DNA from: Rosenbergiella gaditana
Lineage (GTDB): Bacteria > Pseudomonadota > Gammaproteobacteria > Enterobacterales > Enterobacteriaceae
NCBI RefSeq assembly: GCF_018494065.1
Contig: NZ_JABBFR010000016.1
Span: 1 to 64,000 of the forward strand
Direction: 5' to 3'
Length of the DNA: 64,000 nucleotides
The notes beneath the pieces were generated by a model, which was given only the letters and a program-made list of their open reading frames with translations, made no database searches and was not told the DNA's origin. A program made the position numbers and the translations under genes. This document shows positions 8,936 through 17,175 of this stretch, piece by piece (position 1 is the stretch's first letter; each line of letters opens with the position of its first letter).

Positions 8936-9368
8936 GAAATCTCAGTGTTATTTTAATTTGGTGAGTCTCTTGTCATAGGTTTTGTAATGAATTTTAACCT
9001 TTTTCATTAATTCATTGTTTTATAACTGCATGGCATCTAATGTTAATAAAGGCTTTATTTTAACCTTTTTAAATTTAAAAATCTAAAATATTTATGTCTT
9101 TATTTAGTTATTAATTTTAATGTACCAATAGTCTGAAAATAGTGCCCTTTTGTCTACAAATGGGATAATGAATAATTGTAAATAGAAATAAATTGTATCC
9201 CCTGAACCATAAAAAGAACGGACTGATTTTTAATGTAGCCAATTCATAAGTTAAATAGGTGAATTCTTAATATAGATATTTCAGTATGCTCTTATATTAT
9301 TAGGTTGTTTTTTGAGCTGAGTTCTTAAGTAAAATATATTTATTTTTAATAATTTTGCAGTAGCATTA
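8936..9368 (-). other. Long AT-rich 5' leader of the polysaccharide operon
   Basis: No coding region is seen in these 433 bases between the ops element and the first glycosyltransferase. They are very AT-rich with several short A/T runs. Long untranslated leaders downstream of JUMPstart are usual for RfaH-dependent surface polysaccharide operons. No convincing additional terminator or small ORF was found. Confidence 0.5.
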
Positions 9369-9402
9369 ATGCTACCGCCCTTGACTATCGCTATCAAATT
9401 GC
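9361..9402 (-). promoter_or_regulatory. JUMPstart/ops element (RfaH recruitment site)
   Basis: On the minus strand GGCGGTAGCAT lies at 9379-9369, matching the ops core GGCGGTAGCGT at 10 of 11 positions. It is preceded by TGATAGCGATAGTCAAG, which resembles the upstream JUMPstart segment (TGGTAGCTGTTAAGCCAG). In Enterobacterales this element pauses RNA polymerase and loads the antiterminator RfaH for long O-antigen and capsule operons. It also overlaps a perfect 14-base palindrome (TAGCATTAATGCTA, 9361-9374). The position upstream of glycosyltransferase-wzm-wzt genes fits. The exact promoter further upstream was not located. Confidence 0.8.
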
Positions 9403-9742
9403 GTAATTACTCAGATTATCTTACTTGGCTAAACCATTGTATTTTATGTGTTTTTTATATTGACTTAGCGTATTGCGTTGGATTATATAGCTTTAGAAAT
9501 TTTTTTTGTACGTTTTTCTTAAAGTTTATGTATGTTAATAGTTAAATATAAAAGTACCGGTAAGCTTTGCCCCTTAACGCTTCTGAGGACAATTTTCGTC
9601 ATTGAACATCGTTTTTTGACTAAATTTCTTTCAAAACAGTCAATTAAAATCTAATTTATAACCACTGGATGTTGAATATGATCATTTTCTACTAAATGAA
9701 GCGTTGGGATAATTTGTCTCATTATTGATAAAAAACTTTAAC
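9403..9742. other. Intergenic AT-rich region upstream of the polysaccharide operon
   Basis: No gene is recognised in these 340 bases. They should contain the minus-strand promoter serving the JUMPstart leader, but no -35/-10 pair could be chosen with confidence. The stretch separates the polysaccharide operon from the IS630 remnant. Confidence 0.4.
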
Positions 9743-10487
9743 CTAACACGGGTGGTCAATAAAATCTATCCCGGTGTGGTGGATGTAATTGCACATGACT
9801 AAATAGCTGCGCTCAACACCGCTACATTTTGCCAGACCATGTTTTCCTACAGGGAATGTGCTGATAGGTTCCATAAAATGATGAACTTTTCTCAGTAACT
9901 GCTGCATTGAGCGGCACTGGTGCTCACCGGTTATCATGTTGTGCAGCGCCTGCCTCAATCGCTCAATGTGGTTTACCCACGGCGAGTAAACCAACTGATA
10001 AATTACGTTGAGCTTCGGGTTTACTTCCAGCCAGCACTGAGCTTCACGGCTTCTGTGGATAATGTCGTTGTACATAGTGAGCGTGATCGTCTTTACTGTC
10101 TGCGTAGTTGCCAGTCTGTACCGATTTTGGGATTAAGGTGGATATCCAGTTCCCCCTCATAAAAGACCGAATGCTTTGTATTCGTCTAGTGTTTTGCGGA
10201 TTACTGCCATCTTTTTATCTCTGTGCGGGTCACTAATGCACTATGCAGAGATGCTTATACGGCCAGCGGGCCAGGATTTTAGACCTTTACTACTCGATAA
10301 GGTAAACTTGTTAATCCAGTCACCCACAGGTGAACGGGGACAGTAGAGGATCTTGGCAACGTCACTGACATGGTCATCCCGGGCAGCATTAACATGGCAC
10401 TCACTCCACGTGCAGGACTTTGTCTCGTGTTTTACGAATAGTTTTCTGCATCTGGCGCCGTTTGTCACGGGATATTGGTGCTATTAT
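9743..10487 (-). pseudogene. Degenerate IS630-family transposase
   Basis: Minus-strand pieces match an IS630-type transposase in order but in different frames. The N-terminus is APISRDKRRQMQK near 10485-10440. The helix-turn-helix region follows as HVSDVAKILYCPRS and WINKFTLSSSKGLKSWPAG at 10390-10250. A DDE-domain piece (EVDIHLNPKIGTDWQLR) lies near 10170-10110, and the C-terminal part with NDIIHRSRE, VYSPWVNHIERL and HFMEPISTFPVGKHGL at 10075-9825. The full-length enzyme is about 340 residues; here roughly a third is missing through internal deletions and there are several frameshifts. The element cannot encode a working transposase. Confidence 0.85.
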
Positions 10488-10604
10488 CGCCTTCGCTAAG
10501 TGCGGTTGTTGATAGGATTGGTTTACGATTGGCCAGATCACTCAATTTGGACTGATTTCCTCCAAAGTGATCGACTATTTAGCGTACAGAGTTACTGACT
10601 CTAT

Positions 10605-10644
10605 AAATTAATAAATTAACAAATTAACAAATTAACAAATTAAT
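10605..10644. repeat. Five tandem copies of an 8-bp AT-only-core unit (AAATTAAC)
   Basis: Units at 10605, 10613, 10621, 10629 and 10637 read AAATTAAT, AAATTAAC (three times) and AAATTAAT. Such a perfect short repeat can slip during replication. It lies between the two IS630 remnants and does not fall in a recognisable gene. Confidence 0.9.
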
Positions 10645-10665
10645 GAAATAACTGAGTGTCAATTC

Positions 10666-10866
10666 ATGCAGGAACGCTCATCCCTAGTTGCTATTAGCAG
10701 ATTTAGTCTTGCTAAGAGCTGTACCTACCCCTGCGTATTCGTGATCTACCTAGAGAACAAAACGGCTACTAATTATAACTATCTGGCTCACCCAGTCTTT
10801 TATGAGGGTAAAGTGGATATCAATCTCACCTCTGATATCGGTGCAGACTGGTCACTGCGAGGCTAG
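10666..10866 (+). pseudogene. Second IS630-family transposase fragment, opposite orientation
   Basis: The end of this plus-strand reading frame, AHPVFYEGKVDINLTSDIGA followed by DWSLRG and a stop, matches the DDE-core segment of IS630 transposases (HPVFYEDEVDIHLNPKIGADW). The first 35 residues do not match convincingly. It runs opposite to the neighbouring IS630 remnant and covers an overlapping part of the protein, so it derives from a second copy or from an inversion. It is not a functional gene. Confidence 0.6.
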
Positions 10867-11120
10867 TTAAAGGTAAGTTGTGACGCTCGGTCATAATGAA
10901 AAATAATTTCTCGCAGGTGTGTTAGACAGCTGAAACAAATTTCAGCGACGTGGGGGTAACAGCAAAAGTTCAATGTTGTTCATTAACTTGTCAATGTGTC
11001 TCACAATCATTTATTGGCGAGAAATGTTGCCTACTTGATGATGTGGTATAGGGTAATAGTTTATCGATTGGCTCTTGGCATTAAAAAAACTCGTGTCATG
11101 CATAATTTCGTTTTATGGAA
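10867..11120. other. Non-coding stretch in the decay zone
   Basis: About 250 bases with no recognisable gene, repeat or RNA structure. It presumably represents further eroded sequence between the IS630 fragment and the small membrane ORF. Confidence 0.4.
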
Positions 11121-11372
11121 TTATCTGTAAGTAAAACAGCTTATTATTACTATCAATGCTCTATCTCTAAGCACCATCATAAAACTTAGTAAAGGTAATC
11201 CGGTAGTGAGTACTAACAAATATGCTTGTGCCAGGTAGAACTGCATTGGTCCACATACAGGGCCAAAGTAAAACGTAGCTTGTCGTATAAGTCCTACGAT
11301 GGTGCTCCACAATAAAATTACAGAGATACCCATAATGAGGTACGTGGAGAAGCCGTGTTCATTCCTTAGCAT
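11121..11372 (-). CDS. Small putative membrane protein, unknown function
   Basis: 83 residues with two hydrophobic segments (about 12-30 and 44-75), suggesting a small inner-membrane protein. No Shine-Dalgarno sequence precedes the ATG and I do not recognise the family. It sits in a zone of decayed sequence, so it may be a fragment of a larger membrane protein rather than a gene. Nothing in the neighbours suggests a function. Confidence 0.3.
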   Translation of the reverse strand: MLRNEHGFSTYLIMGISVILLWSTIVGLIRQATFYFGPVCGPMQFYLAQAYLLVLTTGLPLLSFMMVLRDRALIVIISCFTYR

Positions 11373-11479
11373 TTATACTTTTAGTCGTAATGTCGCTAAA
11401 CCCGATAGAATATGTATGTTAGTACTCGCTACCGATAAATTCACAGTTGGTAGGAGTAATCGTTGAATAATTTCACATA

Positions 11480-11956
11480 GTGTATGTATATTGGTTGTGC
11501 ATCCCACCTACACTTCACGACGAGGCCCCCGTGCAAGGCTCCTGTTTATGCACATCCATTAAATTTACCTTATCCTATAGCCCAACTACTTTCTATCGTT
11601 GCCATTGCTCTTTATGTCGCCGTCAAACAGGTATCGAATCGAATTATGCCACTTTAGTGCATAGTCAGCATTTTACCTGGTCTTCAGGCGAAGCGAGTAT
11701 TCACTCCTGGAGAAAGGATTCGGGTTATCGCAATGATTTTTGTCAGCATTGTGGCAGTACGGTGCCTAATCCATTAGCATCGGTTCCCTACTTTTGGGTG
11801 CCCCTGGGGTTACTGGAAGGGTTAGAGCATTACCAGTGTGTTGCTGATTTCTGTCTGCAATCCTCGGCTTCATCATCTCGTTGCTCTGAAATTCAAACTT
11901 ATCGCGAGCCAGCCCAATCACTGGAGCAACTTCTCAGTATGCTCCAGTTAACATAG
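11480..11956 (+). CDS. GFA/CENP-V family zinc-binding protein
   Basis: 158 residues. The cysteine pattern is that of the glutathione-dependent formaldehyde-activating (GFA) fold: GSCLC near residue 33, then CHCSLCRRQTG, then FCQHCGS, giving the usual two zinc sites. A GFA domain normally begins a few residues before the first GSCxC, so the true start may be internal; no good ribosome site is visible before the ATG at 11480, and the first 20 residues look atypical. The family name reflects a weak and disputed formaldehyde link; real substrates are mostly unknown. It stands alone between decayed genes but is itself uninterrupted. Confidence 0.7.
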   Translation: MYVYWLCIPPTLHDEAPVQGSCLCTSIKFTLSYSPTTFYRCHCSLCRRQTGIESNYATLVHSQHFTWSSGEASIHSWRKDSGYRNDFCQHCGSTVPNPLASVPYFWVPLGLLEGLEHYQCVADFCLQSSASSSRCSEIQTYREPAQSLEQLLSMLQLT

Positions 11957-11964
11957 TAAGTTAG

Positions 11965-12656
11965 TTAGTATTCACTATTTTCCTGAGTGGCGGCTAATAA
12001 GTAGACCGAGTTATCGAACACCTGCTGGCTCGCGCGGCACTGCATAGTGAACTCAAAATCATGGGTGAGTGGCTCAAGCCATTGCTTAGGATAGATATGC
12101 GCTTCAACCGGAATATTGAGTGTTCCTAAGGGTTCAATAAAGGGGCGTGATTGTCCCTGGGTCAGCAAATCATTATCACTTGCGCTGCTCCAAACAGGAA
12201 GATAGTGGGTGGTCAACCAAGGTGTCGCCGACATAGCATAAAGCCTTCGCAGGCTGGGTGGGGACAGTGCTGTATTCGACATTCACCACACCGACTCCGC
12301 GTTCGGCGAGGAGCTTGGCGTATGCCAACATGCTCTCTTTATTTCCCGTTACCAGCCACCGCTGTGCACTAACATAGTAACCGGATAGTGCTGCCGAGTT
12401 TGCGTGCATGGCGTGACAATATCAATGCTTGACCTTAGCAAGTTGCCACGGCAACGATCGTGGGTAATCCTCAAGTAGCGCTTAACTTTTTTGTCTGCGT
12501 AATCGGTCAACGCTTGAACGTTTTTTTTCGTCCTGGCATGGTCATTGCGCCGTGCATCAACGAGATCGTATGAGACTAACAGCCGGACAGCAACAAGCTT
12601 GTGATAATCAATGTTAGCCTTTTAGAACCTAGCGCTATAAAAAGTATTTTTTTCAC
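11965..12656 (-). pseudogene. Broken alpha/beta-hydrolase (esterase) lipoprotein gene
   Basis: A GTG at 12656 with a good ribosome site (GAGGAG, 8 nt upstream) begins a lipoprotein signal, VKKILFIALG...LLLSGC, which runs straight into a stop. In other frames, downstream pieces fit a carboxylesterase of the alpha/beta-hydrolase fold: the oxyanion motif as LVHSGGW near 12370, then GNKESMLAYAKLLAERGVG and VNVEYSTVPTQP (12345-12260), and a C-terminal piece with PWLTTHYLPVWSSASDNDLL (about 12240-12160). At least three frameshifts or stops break it. The catalytic GxSxG region is not recognisable, so an internal deletion is likely. Confidence 0.7.
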
Positions 12657-12978
12657 ATTATTTCTCCTCATTTGTATAATAAATGTTAAAATTATAGTGA
12701 TAGCTTCATAAAAATTGTCAATGAACTGTGCTATTAGTCATATTTTGTATAGAAATTTTTTATTAATAAGCCATACTAACCATCGTTATGGAATACTCGT
12801 AAAAACTAGTTACATATTGGCGAATTTTTCATCACAGGCGAATGTGGAAAATCGGAGATTGGTGCGGCAAGCTTCATCCGACGTGAGTAATTAAAAATAT
12901 AAATTTCCTGCTTTAGGGCGGTCTTATTGCTCCGATTTTTACATTTTAAAATAGCTGTTTTATTTAAGGTAGATTTCG
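12657..12978. other. Intergenic region upstream of gcd
   Basis: These 322 bases lie between the divergently oriented broken esterase gene and gcd, and presumably hold both promoters. I could not choose specific promoter elements. A weak ribosome site (AAGGTAGA) precedes the gcd ATG. Confidence 0.4.
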
Positions 12979-15354
12979 ATGTCTAGGGAACGCAGAGGCT
13001 TACGTCTCATTACGTTATTATTCTCTCTCTTCTGCTGCTTATGGTTAGTCATTGGTGGTGGATATTTGTTAGCAATCGGTGGAAGTAGCTACTACTTAAT
13101 CTCCGGTCTCGTCATGGCGCTTTTTACCGTGTTTCTTGCCAAACGCAAAGGCGGTGCATTTTTCGTTTATGCGTTGATCTTGATCGCGACGGCAATCTGG
13201 TCCTATGTTGAATGTGGCATAGACTTCTGGGCATTAGCACCACGTCTTGGTATCTGGACATTGTTCGGTATCTGGATGCTGTTACCGCCTGTCTACCGTC
13301 AAATCTCACGCCCTAACGCCGGTAATACACCACGTACTGCGGTGGCAGTAGGGGTCATCCTAAACCTGCTGATGGTCGGTTCAAGCTTCTTGGTGAAAGA
13401 CCCGCAAGAAATTGACGGTACCCTAAACATCAATAACGAAGCGCCTGCAGCGCCAAGTGTTGCTGCTCAGGACTGGCCAGCGTACGCACGGACGCAAGAT
13501 GGCGTTCGTTACTCGCCATTAACGCAAATTAATGAGCATAACGTCAAAGACTTACAAGTTGCTTGGACATTCCGTACAGGTGACCTTAAGCGTGCTGATG
13601 ATCCAGGTGAGATCACCAACGAATCTACCCCGATTAAAGTCGGTAATATGCTTTATACCTGTACTGCGCACCAGATTCTTATCGCACTGGATGCCGCAAC
13701 CGGTAAAGAAAAGTGGCGTTTTGATCCAAAAATCAAATACGACTCTACTTTCCAGCACATGACTTGTCGTGGTGTTTCCTACCACGAAGTGTCCGCTACG
13801 CCTACCAACGGTAGCCAACCTGCTGCATGTTCACGCCGTATTTTATTACCTGTAAACGATGGTCGTTTGTTTGCGGTTGACGCAGAAAACGGTCAAGTCT
13901 GTAAAGACTTCGCGAATAACGGCGAAATCGATTTACAACACAAACAGCCTCATGCCTTCCCGGGTGGCTATGAGCCAACTTCTCCGCCAATCATCACCGA
14001 TAAAGTGATTATTATTGCCGGTGCGGTAACCGATAACTTATCGACGAAAGAACCTTCAGGGGTTATTCGTGGATTTGATGTGAATACTGGGCAACTGCTT
14101 TGGGCCTTCGATCCAGGCGCTAAAGATCCTAATGCTATTCCTGCAGACGGTGAAAGCTACACGCCTAACTCACCGAATTCATGGGCACCTTCAGCTTATG
14201 ACGCGAAATTAGATATCGTTTATATCCCGATGGGGGTCAGTACGCCAGATATTTGGGGCGGTAACCGTACTCCGGATCAAGAGAAGTTTGCGACCGGTAT
14301 TCTCGCGCTGCATGCTTCAACCGGTAAACTGGCTTGGTTCTACCAAACGGTACACCACGACCTGTGGGATATGGATGTTCCGGCACAACCAACCTTAGCT
14401 GATATCAAAGATCAGCAAGGTAATACTGTACCGGTGATCTACGCGCCAGCGAAAACAGGTGATATTTTTGTTCTAAACCGCGTCACAGGTAAACCTGTTG
14501 TTCCTGCAAATGAACATCCAGTACCACAAGGTGCAGCAGAAGGTGATCACCTGTCGCCGACCCAACCTTATTCTGAATTCAGCTATCGCCCAACCGCGCA
14601 CCTGACAGATAAGAAAATGTGGGGCGCGACCATGTTCGACCAGATGATCTGTCGTATCATGTTCCATCGCCTGCGTTACGAAGGTCCATTTACACCTCCT
14701 TCAGTTCAAGGCACCTTGGTTTTCCCAGGTAACTTAGGCATGTTTGAGTGGGGTGGTATTTCTGTTAATACGGATAAACAGTTTGCTATCACTAACCCAA
14801 TGCAACTACCGTTTGTCTCTAAACTAATTCCTCGTGGTCCTAACAACCCAATGGAACCTGATGAGAAAGGCGCTAAAGGGTCAGGTAGCGAAGCAGGTCT
14901 TCAACACCAATACGGCGCGAAGTTTGGTGTAGAGCTGAATCCATTCCTGTCACCGTTTGGTCTTCCATGTATGGAACCTTCATGGGGCTTCGTTTCTGCG
15001 GTTAATCTGCAAAACCATGAAATTATTTGGAAGAAACGTATCGGCACCATTCGTGATAGCTCGCCGATTCCTCTGCCGCTGAAAGTCGGTACTCCAATGT
15101 TAGGTGCTCCTATCACGACAGCAGGGAACGTATTCTTCATCGCGGCGACGCTAGACAACTACCTCCGTGCTTATAGCGTGCATGACGGTAAATTGTTATG
15201 GCAAGCACGTCTACCGGCTGGTGGACAAGCAACACCGATGACTTATGAAGTGGATGGTCAGCAATATGTGGTGATTAATGCTGGTGGTCACGGTTCATTC
15301 GGATCGACCATGGGTGATTACATCATTGCGTATAAACTTCCTGACGCGAAGTAA
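12979..15354 (+). CDS. gcd: Membrane-bound PQQ-dependent glucose dehydrogenase
   Basis: 791 residues (E. coli Gcd has 796). Five hydrophobic helices occupy about residues 1-150 and anchor the enzyme in the inner membrane; the rest is a periplasmic eight-bladed PQQ propeller beginning near DWPAYARTQDGVRYSPL. It oxidises D-glucose and other aldoses to the lactone in the periplasm, passing electrons to ubiquinone. Typical segments are visible: HHDLWDMDVPAQPTL, PAKTGDIFVLNR and GGQATPMTYEVDGQQYV near the C-terminus. No pqq synthesis genes are present in the window, so the cofactor must come from elsewhere. It stands alone, ends at a strong terminator, and its product gluconate is the substrate of the dehydrogenase encoded at 28.5-32.4 kb. 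Confidence 0.96.
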   Translation: MSRERRGLRLITLLFSLFCCLWLVIGGGYLLAIGGSSYYLISGLVMALFTVFLAKRKGGAFFVYALILIATAIWSYVECGIDFWALAPRLGIWTLFGIWMLLPPVYRQISRPNAGNTPRTAVAVGVILNLLMVGSSFLVKDPQEIDGTLNINNEAPAAPSVAAQDWPAYARTQDGVRYSPLTQINEHNVKDLQVAWTFRTGDLKRADDPGEITNESTPIKVGNMLYTCTAHQILIALDAATGKEKWRFDPKIKYDSTFQHMTCRGVSYHEVSATPTNGSQPAACSRRILLPVNDGRLFAVDAENGQVCKDFANNGEIDLQHKQPHAFPGGYEPTSPPIITDKVIIIAGAVTDNLSTKEPSGVIRGFDVNTGQLLWAFDPGAKDPNAIPADGESYTPNSPNSWAPSAYDAKLDIVYIPMGVSTPDIWGGNRTPDQEKFATGILALHASTGKLAWFYQTVHHDLWDMDVPAQPTLADIKDQQGNTVPVIYAPAKTGDIFVLNRVTGKPVVPANEHPVPQGAAEGDHLSPTQPYSEFSYRPTAHLTDKKMWGATMFDQMICRIMFHRLRYEGPFTPPSVQGTLVFPGNLGMFEWGGISVNTDKQFAITNPMQLPFVSKLIPRGPNNPMEPDEKGAKGSGSEAGLQHQYGAKFGVELNPFLSPFGLPCMEPSWGFVSAVNLQNHEIIWKKRIGTIRDSSPIPLPLKVGTPMLGAPITTAGNVFFIAATLDNYLRAYSVHDGKLLWQARLPAGGQATPMTYEVDGQQYVVINAGGHGSFGSTMGDYIIAYKLPDAK

Positions 15355-15400
15355 TCGGCCGGCATCACCCTACAGGTGGTGATGTCTGCAATTCATAATA

Positions 15401-15435
15401 AACCCCCGATAAAGCAATTTATTCGGGGTTTTTTT
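15401..15435 (+). terminator. Rho-independent terminator of gcd
   Basis: AACCCCCGA pairs with TCGGGGTT around a loop of about 13 nt and is followed by a run of seven T residues. A second hairpin (CATCACCC with GGTGGTGATG, about 15363-15384) lies just before it. Confidence 0.85.
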
Positions 15436-15552
15436 ATGGGGTTGATCAAGAGAAGAGCGTTATAGATTTATTCGTACGAAGGGTAGGGAAAGTGGGGGGA
15501 AGCGTTACCTAAACAAGAATGAGGTGTTGCTTCCCGTACTCATCAGCAGAGA

Positions 15553-15840
15553 TTAAAAATTATTTGGGATAAAGATATCGGGAGATTGTTGCAACGCATA
15601 GTTGAACGCATCGGTTGCGATATTCGCCATAGATTGCCAATTTTGCAAAGTGAAATCGATTCCAAGAAGCCCAGTAACAAACCAGCATGAGGTGCAAAGG
15701 CCCAGACCTGTGAATACGGCACTTGCCGCTTTAAGGCTATTTTGTTGGCATTTAATCTTCATTATGCTTGCCATGTACATCAGTCCTGCACTTAGCAAAC
15801 CCCAACGCATAACGATCAAACTTGTTGCAAGAGCGCTCAT
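15553..15840 (-). CDS. yjcB: YjcB family inner-membrane protein
   Basis: 95 residues from the ATG at 15840, chosen because GAGG lies 7 nt upstream; the longer reading would need a TTG. Two or three membrane helices are predicted. Shared features with E. coli YjcB (93 residues) include the N-terminal RWxLLSAxxMxxAS pattern and the CWFVTGLLGI segment. The function is unknown. As in E. coli it sits next to soxS, though the diguanylate phosphodiesterase gene normally between them is absent. A near-perfect CRP site lies 73 bp upstream, so catabolite control is likely. Confidence 0.8.
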   Translation of the reverse strand: MSALATSLIVMRWGLLSAGLMYMASIMKIKCQQNSLKAASAVFTGLGLCTSCWFVTGLLGIDFTLQNWQSMANIATDAFNYALQQSPDIFIPNNF

Positions 15841-15912
15841 CTTCAATCCTCATTTTTGACCAAAGGGTTAACCCATTGTTGATAAAACGAACAATGAGAA
15901 GGTATCATAAAG

Positions 15913-15928
15913 TGTGATTTAGTTCACA
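15913..15928 (-). promoter_or_regulatory. CRP-binding site upstream of yjcB
   Basis: TGTGATTTAGTTCACA is an exact TGTGA-N6-TCACA palindrome, with AAAG before and TTAT after, close to the CRP consensus. It is centred about 80 bp upstream of the yjcB start codon, a distance compatible with class I activation. The soxS gene ends at 16040 and is oriented the same way, so yjcB is the only sensible target. Confidence 0.75.
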
Positions 15929-16039
15929 TTATAGACAAGAGGGGGCAGAATTTGAAGAGTAAGTTAAATAATTAGCATTTTTGGCTCGCTATTGTTAACG
16001 AGCCTTAGCACAAGAGGGAATAAATAAGCGGCACGGACA

Positions 16040-16405
16040 CTACGATAACGACCCAACATGGCTAAATGTCGGCATAGTACGACAGCGTTGAGAATGGCGA
16101 TATGCTGTCGGGGTGAGGTCGAACTTACGGCGAAAAACACGTGAGAAGGTCTGCTGTGATTCGTACCCATATTGTAACGCGATATCAAAGACTGGGCGTT
16201 GGCTGGCGCATAACGCTTCTGCTGCTTTCGCTAAGCGTCGGTCACGAATGTAATCGCCGAGTGTTTGACGCGTCATTGCACGGAACATTCTCTGTAAGTG
16301 CCATTTGGAGTATCCAGACTTAGCGGCAACTTCATCAATAGAAAGGTTATTCCCGAGATTCTGATCGATCCACTCAGTGAGTGAAATGATGATTTCTTTT
16401 TGCAT
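16040..16405 (-). CDS. soxS: Superoxide response transcriptional activator SoxS
   Basis: 121 residues, slightly longer than the 107 of E. coli, with the extra residues at the C-terminus. The whole protein is an AraC-type DNA-binding domain with two helix-turn-helix units: LSIDEVAAKSGYSKWHLQRMF and FDIALQYGYESQQTFSRVFRRKFDLTP. It has no ligand-binding domain, as in MarA and Rob. It activates defence and repair genes when its amount rises. It is divergent from soxR across 95 bp containing the SoxR operator, so SoxR [2Fe-2S] oxidation should control it directly. This arrangement is the classical SoxRS switch. Confidence 0.92.
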   Translation of the reverse strand: MQKEIIISLTEWIDQNLGNNLSIDEVAAKSGYSKWHLQRMFRAMTRQTLGDYIRDRRLAKAAEALCASQRPVFDIALQYGYESQQTFSRVFRRKFDLTPTAYRHSQRCRTMPTFSHVGSLS

Positions 16406-16461
16406 CTGACGTCATTCCTCTGTTTAGTCATCACATAATGTGATCTCGAACAAGTTTTTAA

Positions 16462-16492
16462 AGTATAATTCCTCAAGTTAACTTGAGGTAAA
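16462..16492 (-). promoter_or_regulatory. soxS promoter with SoxR operator
   Basis: On the minus strand a -35 element TTTACC (16492-16487) and a -10 element TATACT (16467-16462) are separated by 19 bp. The over-long spacer is the hallmark of MerR-family promoters. It contains the perfect 18-bp palindrome CCTCAAGTTAACTTGAGG (16471-16488), which is the SoxR-binding sequence known from E. coli. Oxidised SoxR untwists this spacer to start soxS transcription. Confidence 0.93.
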
Positions 16493-16500
16493 GCTTAAAA

Positions 16501-17028
16501 ATGAAAAAAGAACGATCTCAATTAAAATCAAGACTTTCCCCTGGAGAGGTGGCGAAGCGAAGTGGTGTCGCTGTTTCTGCGCTACATTTCTATGAGACAA
16601 AAGGGCTGATCGCAAGCAGTCGTAATGCCGCAAACCAACGGCGTTACAGTCGTGATGTGCTCCGACGCGTGGCGATTATAAAAATTGCACAGCGCATTGG
16701 GTTACCGCTCGCGACATTAAGCGAGCATTTGGCGAATTATCCGCCGGATAAGCGTATTTCAGCGAAAGAGTGGGAGCAACTTACCGCGCAGTGGCGTGAT
16801 GAGTTGGATAAACGGATAGAAACATTGATTCGATTACGGGACGATCTCAACGGTTGTATCGGCTGCGGATGCCTATCCATGCGTGATTGCCCGCTACGTA
16901 ACGCTGACGACCACTTGGCTGAGCAAGGCAAAGGAGCGGTCTTATTGGAAAAAGAGACGAATGATAATGATTCGGAACTTTTAACAGGGGATTTTTCCGA
17001 TGACCTGCTAGGCTCAAGGAAGTTGTGA
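16501..17028 (+). CDS. soxR: Redox-sensitive transcriptional activator SoxR
   Basis: 175 residues against 154 in E. coli; the extra length is a C-terminal acidic tail ([17 protein letters not shown]). The N-terminus is a MerR-type winged helix ([21 protein letters not shown]). The iron-sulfur cluster motif [12 protein letters not shown] places cysteines at 119, 122, 124 and 130, the same numbering as E. coli. The [2Fe-2S] cluster senses redox-cycling compounds, and the oxidised form activates soxS. It diverges from soxS with only 95 bp between the coding regions, so its own promoter overlaps the operator. Confidence 0.95.
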   Translation: MKKERSQLKSRLSPGEVAKRSGVAVSALHFYETKGLIASSRNAANQRRYSRDVLRRVAIIKIAQRIGLPLATLSEHLANYPPDKRISAKEWEQLTAQWRDELDKRIETLIRLRDDLNGCIGCGCLSMRDCPLRNADDHLAEQGKGAVLLEKETNDNDSELLTGDFSDDLLGSRKL

Positions 17029-17175
17029 CCGATTATGATAATAAATCGATGAGATCCATCTTATTAAGCACGTTTTTTACGCCACGTTGAGGGTGTAAAG
17101 TGTACTTTATGTAAATGAGTGAGCCTGTTGCAGTCAATAGGTTTTGTTGTCTTCTGGAAAGGTTACAAGGAAAGC

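Noticed and set aside
10241..10468. Minus-strand 75-codon ORF as a separate gene
   Set aside because: Its second half is the helix-turn-helix part of the broken IS630 transposase; treated as part of that pseudogene.
12151..12409. Short ORFs on both strands in the esterase region
   Set aside because: The minus-strand one is a frame-shifted segment of the broken alpha/beta-hydrolase; the plus-strand one is its shadow.
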